64,000 bases of DNA, from NCBI GenBank assembly GCA_030581615.1, contig JAKTTT010000022.1, positions 62,001-126,000 on the forward strand. Reading direction: 5' to 3'. The position numbers were made by a program, and so were the translations under genes. The notes beneath the pieces were generated by a model. It was not told the DNA's origin. It saw nothing but the letters and a program-made list of their open reading frames with translations, and searched no databases. Source of the stretch: Alloascoidea africana. Its lineage: Eukaryota; Ascomycota; Alloascoideomycetes; Alloascoideales; Alloascoideaceae. How positions within the stretch are numbered: position 1 is the stretch's first letter; each line of letters opens with the position of its first letter. This document shows, one piece after another, positions 57,739-64,000 of this stretch.

Positions 57739-57989
57739 TGGTAGCCTTTGATCAATTAAGTAAAAAAGCAAATATGGTCTACCGATATAAGAAGATAATA
57801 GAACGAGAAATACGTGAAACAGATGTTGAACCAGCAGGGTTTTCAAGCAGATTTTGGGAGGCTCTATATTACCCATTACAGGCCAAATTAAACACCAGCC
57901 CCACAAACTATGTAGCCACACACGAGCAAATGAAAAAAATTAAGAAGACATGGAATTACTTCATAAGAAGCAATGGAAGGAGTTACTGA
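57738..57989 (+). other. Unexplained open frame, 3' part
   Basis: An 83-codon frame that starts with ATG overlapping the stop of the preceding frame (TAATG). It is charged and helical-looking (YRYKKIIEREIRETDVEPAG, ATHEQMKKIKKTWNYFIRSN). It may belong with the preceding frame to a decayed gene, or be chance. No family recognised. Confidence 0.3.
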
Positions 57990-58497
57990 AACAAGTCAAC
58001 CCTTTAATCCTATCCACTATAGATTTATTCCTCTTAGCCCTAGTATCATAAAGTTTACCCGGATCATACACGCCATAAAAATTCTCCCTTGATGTTCTTT
58101 TGTTGAACATCTGTGCCACACACCACGATAATACACAAAAGCAATTGGGCACCCATATAAGGTAAGAAGCTATACTATTTCTTCTTCAATTCTGAACTTG
58201 AGTGGAAATATGCGTTCTTTATGATGATTACTTCTGATAGGGACAACAGAACAACCATGTTGAGCATCTTTAATAATATAGTAGATTTGACTGATTGACG
58301 CAATTCCGCTTTGTTTCTTATTAAATCATTTGGCTATACATGAGCTATACTAACAATGCGAAAGTATTTGGGTCATTGTTTCAGAGTAGAGTTTAGCAGT
58401 AGTCATAAACTGATATTGCATATATAGCATTATATCAATACATCAGAGAAGCGTTTGACAAGCCTATTGTAGAAGTTCACCTGTCATAATGTTATTT
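57990..58497. other. Intergenic
   Basis: AT-rich sequence downstream of POL31. No ORF or RNA recognised. Confidence 0.5.
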
Positions 58498-60057
58498 CTA
58501 TTCAGTTTTAAAAGTTAACACCTTACACGTTAAATCATTCAGATTAAGCAGTACCAACTCCCCACTTGTTTTGAAACGGGGAACACAAATGATTCTGATC
58601 TCCACTTCATTTCCATCAATATCGATGCCATGAGAAACTTTTGTTTCGAATTTTGGCTGGTTGGCAACAACATAAACATGCGGCGAAGACTTTAGTAGGA
58701 ATGGATCATTTTCGACATATGGATAGCAACTGAGCGTATCAGGAGCGGTTGGAGCAATATGCTGCCACTTCAAAGTGTACTCTGCCATTTCTAGCCTTGA
58801 GAACTTGGATTCTTCCACTTGTCGGACACCAGTTTCCATGGTGGGGTCTTCCACTTCTGTTACAGTGTATTTGAAAATATCATCGATTGCTTGACCTGAG
58901 GTTGCCAAAACATTGACACCCTCTACATCAAACAAACATGGATTGGTCATTAGATTGAGACCGCTTCCCACATACTTTTTTGATCTTGGAAATAGGGCTT
59001 TGTGAAACGGCTGCTGAGGTAATGACAAGGAAGAAACGTCGTGAGCTCCTGGCATGATGTCCACAGGTAATGAAGTTATCAAATCCGAAATAAAGTCGTC
59101 CACCAATCTTGTGGGTAGCACTTTGGGTATACTTTGGATTTCTTCATCCTTCTTCGACGTAGTGTTCTTGAATCGTTCTGTCTCAGCATTCCTCATTGCC
59201 AGTTCGTCATCCAAGGAAGAACACAAGTTACCCACTATGATTAATTTCGCGATATGGCTAGAAAGGGTATGTTCCTAAATATTAATTAGGTCAAGCTGTG
59301 CTATTCAATTTTTGAAAAAACATACCGATTCACCACCCAATTCACCAGTTAAAAATTCCTTGAGCAGCTCCAGAGAATATCCTTCATCTTCAATAGCGCT
59401 AATCTCCAGACCAGAAACGAATGCGATATACTTTGCCATGCCTGTGTCCTTATTTACATGTATGTCGCTTTCTAATTCGGGTTGTGGCCCATAATCTGGA
59501 TACACTATATCCACCACATGAAAAGAACCAGAGATTATTTCCATTCCCAATACTGCGATGACACATCCTGTGACCATCAACTCGTTTTTAAAGTCACCCG
59601 TGAGGACCACACGACCCGATTCATCTTCAAGGACGATTTCATCTGTTTCCGGATCACTATAAGCTGAACGTTGTGGAGGTGGTGCACCCCAGTGCGACCT
59701 GCTGATCTCTTCAATTATATTCGGTTTGTACTTCATCTCCCGATATACAGTTCCGACTAACCATGAAGATTCTTTTGGTTTTATGTCTAAAACTTTCTGG
59801 ACTTGTTTGAGTGGTTTTCCATTTATCTAGATCTGAGTGTTAGTAATCTGGGAAATGACAGTAGTGACTTTGAGACTTACCACTTCATTCTTCCACTTTC
59901 TTTCAGCTGCCTGAATCACTCGCTCTTTTAAAGCTAATAATCTGTTGTAGTATATACTGGCATACTGTTGTGCGTATTGTCTCTCTGAAAGATTTAATAG
60001 AAAGTCGTTTGTTGGCTGCTGTGATGGATTAAGCTCTGTCCTTGAGACGCGATCCAT
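58498..60057 (-). CDS. POL31: DNA polymerase delta small (B) subunit, three exons
   Basis: The essential second subunit of replicative DNA polymerase delta, also shared with Pol zeta. Exons are 60057-59881, 59826-59326 and 59274-58498. Intron 1 (54 nt) has GTAAGT, ATTACTAAC and TCTAG; intron 2 (51 nt) has GTATGT and TTTAG with a weaker branch. Both are phase 0. The product is 484 aa (yeast Pol31 is 487). Exon 1 gives ERQYAQQYASIYYNRLLALKERV. Exon 2 gives the OB-fold region with REMKYKPNIIEEI, VLEDESGRVVLTGDF and LELLKEFLTGEL. Exon 3 gives the inactive phosphodiesterase domain with VDIMPGAHD, LPQQPFHKALFP, NPCLFDVEGVNVLATSGQ, WQHIAPTAPDTLSCYPY and VYVVANQPKFET. Start ATG at 60057. Confidence 0.95.
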
Positions 60058-60549
60058 TGAACTATTGCTACTGTTTCAAAAGACAATTAGAAAAAAAAAT
60101 TACAATAAAAAAAAGGATACAAAGTAGATCAAGAATAAACCCTCACCTCTTTTGCTTCAGAAACGAACACGTAGAATCTGCTGGAATAGCTGGCATTTTT
60201 CTTTATACACGGATAAAACGCGAAATGAACGCGGTCCAATTATGGCTGACTATACTTGTTTATTCTAATCCGTTGCAGTAAGCCTGAAGCACCAGTCTCA
60301 AAACACAACTTCAAGTAAAAGACGAATAACAGAAATAACCAAAACACTCAATGTAAAAAGGGGCGTTTTTCTTGGAAATTATGGGATGAACGCACTCAGG
60401 GAAGAATCAAAATCCTTAACTTACCCTACTAGATCACGTGAAAGAAACACAGGATGAGACCAATTCTTTGAAGGTGGAGATTCTGAAAACTGAGCAAGAC
60501 CTACTAGACCCTACAGTGTTTCATAGAAATATATTACCTCTAATTAAAA
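60058..60549. other. Intergenic between INT6 and POL31
   Basis: Short POL31 promoter and 3' flank of INT6. No supported ORF; a small upstream POL31 exon was considered but is not needed. Confidence 0.5.
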
Positions 60550-61969
60550 CTAAACAGAATCTTGTTTCGAGATTGTTTGCGCTAAAACCTGGCTAGAACG
60601 GAAAGACAAACCTTTTGTCTTTTCAATTACTTGCTGGTAGATACTGGTAACTGGATGGTTCATGATGACTGTTCCCTCAGATTCATCAATCTTGGCATCC
60701 ATTTTGCTATCACGAATCAAATTGGCAATCCATTTCTCTCCCTGTTCTCTTGTCAAGTTCAGCCTCGAAGAAAGCTGGTTTAGATCGATACGCTGATGGA
60801 TACGGCAGTAAACCTCGGAGATCAAATGTCGTGCGCTCTCGAGGAAAAGGTCAGCAATATTGGAGAGGAAAAAGTCGGTTCTGAGAACGCTTTCGGCCTC
60901 GGCAAGCTTTGATTGCGCTTCTTCAAAATCATAATCAATGTAAAGAGCAGCAATGAATTCGGTTAAGGGATCATGATATTCGTACTGCTCTTGGGAGACA
61001 ATTCTAATCAAGTCCTTTATGCGTTTCTGGAAGGTAGGGCTGTTATGGGCCTTGGGACTAGTAGACACCACTGCCGCCGTTAGATAACGGATTATCCAGG
61101 GGCATGATGCTTGTATTGTGCTCATGTAAGAAGACGAAAAGAATAGATCGCAAAGGGCTTCTCTTCCATTGTTCTCAGTATTGAAAAAGGGAAACAGAGA
61201 CCAGTGAATGATCCAGGTTCGATGATGAAGTTGAGTCAGAGGGTCTGCGAATGATCTTGTGTCAATGACATCTCGGAGCTTTTGTAGCTCATCCATTGCA
61301 GCGTCCCATTGTACTAAAAGAATCTCTGAGGCCAGTTTACCCCAAGTGGCAGAAGCAACCAGGTCGTTATTTGCAGATAGCACTCGGAAATTGTTTAGAA
61401 GGTCGGCTGCTGGTCCATAGTTACCACAGTTGTATTGAAACTGCCCAAGTTCATATAAGGCATTGATTTTATCTCCTGTAATCTATCACATTTAGAGGCA
61501 TGTTAGTGAGACTATAGGGAATAAGTAAATTGCTTCAAGTCAATAAATTCTGTCAGCCTACCCCATATTCTTTTTCCAAAAATTTGAGATTATAAGATTT
61601 GTCCTGTTTCAAGTTCGAGATCACTTCCTTCTTTGTAAGCGTGTCAAGCGTGGACTGCGTTTCGCTCTCCAACTTCTTCAGTGTTCCAAACACCTTCTCC
61701 TTTTTGGTGCTTAGTTCTTCGGGCAGATTCTCTTCAGGATGAAGGTTCTCCCATAGATTAATGACATAGTCAGCCATATTTGTGTCTTTCAACAGGTCAT
61801 ATTTGAGCTGTAAAATTGTCTGCTGGTCATAGATTTCGTTTGACTCCAAAGACTCAAACAGGGGGTATATCAAATGGCGATCCAAAAAGGAAATGATTTT
61901 CCCCGTGAGATCGTACTTTCTCGAAATTTCCAATTCCTCATTGGACAAGGACTTCTCTTGCTCGGCCAT
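60550..61969 (-). CDS. INT6: Translation initiation factor eIF3 subunit e (Int6), two exons
   Basis: A PCI-domain subunit of eIF3, which recruits the 40S ribosome to mRNA. It is absent from S. cerevisiae but present in fission yeast, filamentous fungi and animals. Exon 1 is 61969-61562 and exon 2 is 61482-60550. The 79-nt intron has GTAGGC, CACTAAC and GATAG in phase 0. It joins EKEYG to [22 protein letters not shown], which aligns without gaps to human eIF3e. The product is 446 aa (human 445). Motifs: [67 protein letters not shown] and the C-terminal PCI end [20 protein letters not shown] at 61969; the frame extends upstream only from TTG. Confidence 0.95.
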
Positions 61970-62674
61970 GGCTGTCTTTCTCACGGTTTGAAGGTGACGC
62001 TGAAAAGTTTTTCCAAGGGCTACCTGGCGGGTGTATGGGTGTTTTATTCGAGATGCCAAATCATAGCGAATTGCCCTGTTAATGACGGTGCAAATCTAAA
62101 TGCTATTTAAACGAGATGTTTGACGTTTAATGGGCATAGCATGTACCTTGATGGCATGTTAGTTATAGGTAGAATTTGGTTGGGCTGAAGTTTCGAGCAA
62201 CTTCCTCAGGACCTAACTGTGTCATCAATTGCACATGTTTGACTCCATGTCCAAGATTGTTCTTCGTCGTTCGGTGGCATTTTTTTCAAAGATAGGGTTT
62301 TGTATTTTTATTTCACACATAGGTTTCTTTACATAACGCTTAGAGCAGAGGGCTGAATAATGTGTGGCTACTTTACTCGTCTTGACTCAGCAAAGGATGA
62401 CAAAACTCATCTCGCAGCCGCACCTTCGTCAGCATGAGGTAAGCCATGATAGTCATCAACATGAAAACGTCAAACGGGTATAAAAGGTCCAAAAAATCCC
62501 ACCTCTTTTGATTTCACTTCAAAAAACTACAATTCAAATCCAGCAAGTAAAATAGAGCGCCAAATTCATCTTAGCCTTTATTTTTACACCAAGTTTTCAG
62601 CATTTTCATCGATTGTAGTAGCCTACTCATCACACTTACCAAACCTAATCAAACAGAAAACAGCAAAAGCAAAA
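61970..62674. other. Divergent promoter region of INT6 and pirin
   Basis: 705 bp between divergent start codons. A GGTATAAAAGG TATA-like element at about 62478 lies 197 bp before the pirin ATG. No ORF supported. Confidence 0.45.
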
Positions 62675-63583
62675 ATGACTTCTGCAACTGCAACAACAAC
62701 AAACTTGGCTCGTACTGTTTACAAAACGGTTTTTGCCAGAGAGGTTTCAGAAGGTGCCGGTGCGAGGGTACGCCGATCCATTGGTACCATGGGCATGAGA
62801 AACTTTAGTCCTTTTCTATTACTAGACCACTTTAACGTTGCCCCAACTGCTGGTTTCCCTGATCATCCACATAGAGGACAGGAAACAATTACATATATGC
62901 TGGATGGGCAAATGGCACATGAAGATTTCACTGGTTCTGCTGGTGTACTGAATCCTGGTGACCTCCAATTCATGACAGCTGGGCGTGGAATTGTGCATGC
63001 TGAGATGCCAGTGAAGGAAAATGGCGACAAGCATGCTATTGGGATGCAACTTTGGGTGGATCTACCACAGAAACTTAAGGAATGCCAACCTCGATATAGG
63101 GATTTAAAGTCTGAGGAAATTCCAATAGTGAAGCCAAATGACAAAGTCACGGTTAAAGTCATCTCTGGCGAGGCCTATGGTGTTAGCTCAGTCAAGGATT
63201 TGGCTTACACACCAGTGGTATACTACGAGTATAATATCAAACCTGGTGGATCTTTTCAGCAAGAAATTCCAGCCGATTTCAACGCTTTCTTATATCTGAT
63301 GAAAGGCTCTCTTGAGATCAACGACACAACATATGACCAGTTCACAAATGTTTTTTTCAAGCAAGACGGTGATGCTGTCTTTGGAAAAGTACCAGAATCT
63401 GCTTCAGAGAATGCCCAATTTGTGCTAATTGGTGGCCAAAAGCTGGACCAACCCATTATTCAATATGGACCTTTTGTTGAGACATCTAGGGATCGAATTA
63501 TGAAGGCTTATTCAGACTATCAGAACTTTTCAAATGGATTTGAAAGAGCGCTAGGATTTAACAGCAAGATTGGAAGGGGATAA
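62675..63583 (+). CDS. Pirin-family cupin protein
   Basis: An iron-binding bicupin of 302 aa. Animal pirins act as transcription cofactors and bacterial and plant ones include quercetin dioxygenase activity; the role in yeasts is unclear. The N-terminal cupin shows FSPFLLLDHFNVAPTAGFPD, then HPHRGQETITYMLDG and LQFMTAGRGIVHAEMP. The metal ligands are the His pair in HPHRG and His/Glu in HAEM. The C-terminal cupin includes PGGSFQQEIPADFNAFLYLM and VLIGGQKLDQPI. Pirins are absent from S. cerevisiae but common in other fungi. ATG at 62675, single exon. Confidence 0.93.
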   Translation: MTSATATTTNLARTVYKTVFAREVSEGAGARVRRSIGTMGMRNFSPFLLLDHFNVAPTAGFPDHPHRGQETITYMLDGQMAHEDFTGSAGVLNPGDLQFMTAGRGIVHAEMPVKENGDKHAIGMQLWVDLPQKLKECQPRYRDLKSEEIPIVKPNDKVTVKVISGEAYGVSSVKDLAYTPVVYYEYNIKPGGSFQQEIPADFNAFLYLMKGSLEINDTTYDQFTNVFFKQDGDAVFGKVPESASENAQFVLIGGQKLDQPIIQYGPFVETSRDRIMKAYSDYQNFSNGFERALGFNSKIGRG

Positions 63584-63766
63584 CTTGCTCTATACAGTCA
63601 ATCTCTACTTTCCTTCTAATGGTGCTTATAATTTTATTGTTTCCTATTTTATAGTTATCTTGTTTTGTCTTTCGTTTACTACAGTGTATGGGCATTTAGG
63701 GTAGAATAAATTACACATTTTTGGCCATAACAATCATATACACTAGGTTATGCTCGAGCAATTAGT

Positions 63767-64000
63767 TTACTCAAGTTTCCAAGAAGCTGGTTGAAACACA
63801 ATGGAACTTTCATTTACCACCTTTCCCTTGTCCCATTCTCTTTCTCCTTTGCTATAGACAGGCCAGTCAGAATCCCAATTGTTGTTATATTTACTGTCCT
63901 TTTTCGTCTCATTTTCATTGGAAACTGAGCCAACGGCAGCGTCATGATATTCCCCAGTATCTTTAGAAGCGTCATAATCATTCCTAAAATGGTCATCTAT
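63767..64000 (-). CDS. 3' end of an unidentified gene running off the window
   Basis: On the minus strand the frame from the window edge (64000) is open for 77 codons to a TAA at 63767-63769 and contains no Met. It reads as hydrophilic protein: DDHFRNDYDASKDTGEYHD, WDSDWPVYSKGEREWDKGK and a C terminus VFQPASWKLE. It is rich in Trp, Asp, Lys and Asn. The codon pattern and clean frame suggest the C terminus of a real gene whose body lies beyond 64000. No family recognised. Confidence 0.5.
   Translation of the reverse strand: MDDHFRNDYDASKDTGEYHDAAVGSVSNENETKKDSKYNNNWDSDWPVYSKGEREWDKGKVVNESSIVFQPASWKLE

Overview
The window looks like nuclear DNA of a budding yeast (Saccharomycotina). The protein genes are fungal and yeast-like: PGK1, NHX1, STP-type zinc finger, NEM1, EHT1/EEB1-type esterase, FMP30, a hexose-type transporter, PP1, DOA1, KRE9, TPK, THI4, POL31, pirin. 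CTG codons fall at conserved leucines (for example in PGK1), so the CTG-Ser clades are unlikely. Two further traits argue against a close relative of S. cerevisiae. An intact eIF3e (INT6) gene is present, which S. cerevisiae lacks. Several genes also carry introns, mostly 51-79 nt, with CTAAC-type branch sites close to the 3' splice site. An early-branching lineage such as the Dipodascaceae/Trichomonascaceae grade would fit, but the species cannot be named from the sequence alone.

Layout. 1-7 kb is gene-poor. Two identical tRNA-Ala(AGC) genes lie in inverted orientation about 3 kb apart inside a ~279-bp inverted repeat, and between them is a ~760-bp near-perfect palindrome plus decayed LTR sequence. 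7-17 kb: PGK1, NHX1, an STP-like C2H2 regulator and an orphan low-complexity protein. 20-29 kb: a short-chain dehydrogenase divergent from NEM1, then an esterase, FMP30 and a sugar transporter, all on the minus strand. 31-36 kb: a three-exon, divergent PP1 catalytic subunit, a GPI-type wall protein and tRNA-Phe. About 36.3-40.2 kb has no recognisable gene. 40-55 kb: a C2H2 protein, two-exon DOA1, KRE9/KNH1, a large disordered protein, two-exon mitochondrial mL43, a PKA catalytic subunit divergent from a possibly myristoylated orphan, and THI4. 55-58 kb: tRNA-Arg(ACG), a decayed Ty3/gypsy-like element about 230 bp upstream of it, a severed fragment of a PMS1-like mismatch-repair gene, and two unexplained ORFs. 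58-64 kb: three-exon POL31, two-exon INT6, pirin, and the tail of a gene running off the right edge.

How it fits together. Most genes are unrelated housekeeping functions, as is usual for yeast. There is no operon-like or novel defence-type system that I can support. The most interesting material is structural: nested inverted repeats around the tRNA-Ala pair, LTR fossils placed about 200-230 bp upstream of tRNA genes (consistent with Pol III-directed integration), and the PMS1 fragment next to an LTR-type repeat. Among proteins, the PP1 with unusual residues in conserved blocks and the Nem1-type phosphatase with an insertion in its catalytic domain deserve a second look. ORF starts were checked by eye; where a longer frame opens at TTG or GTG I placed the start at the first sensible ATG.
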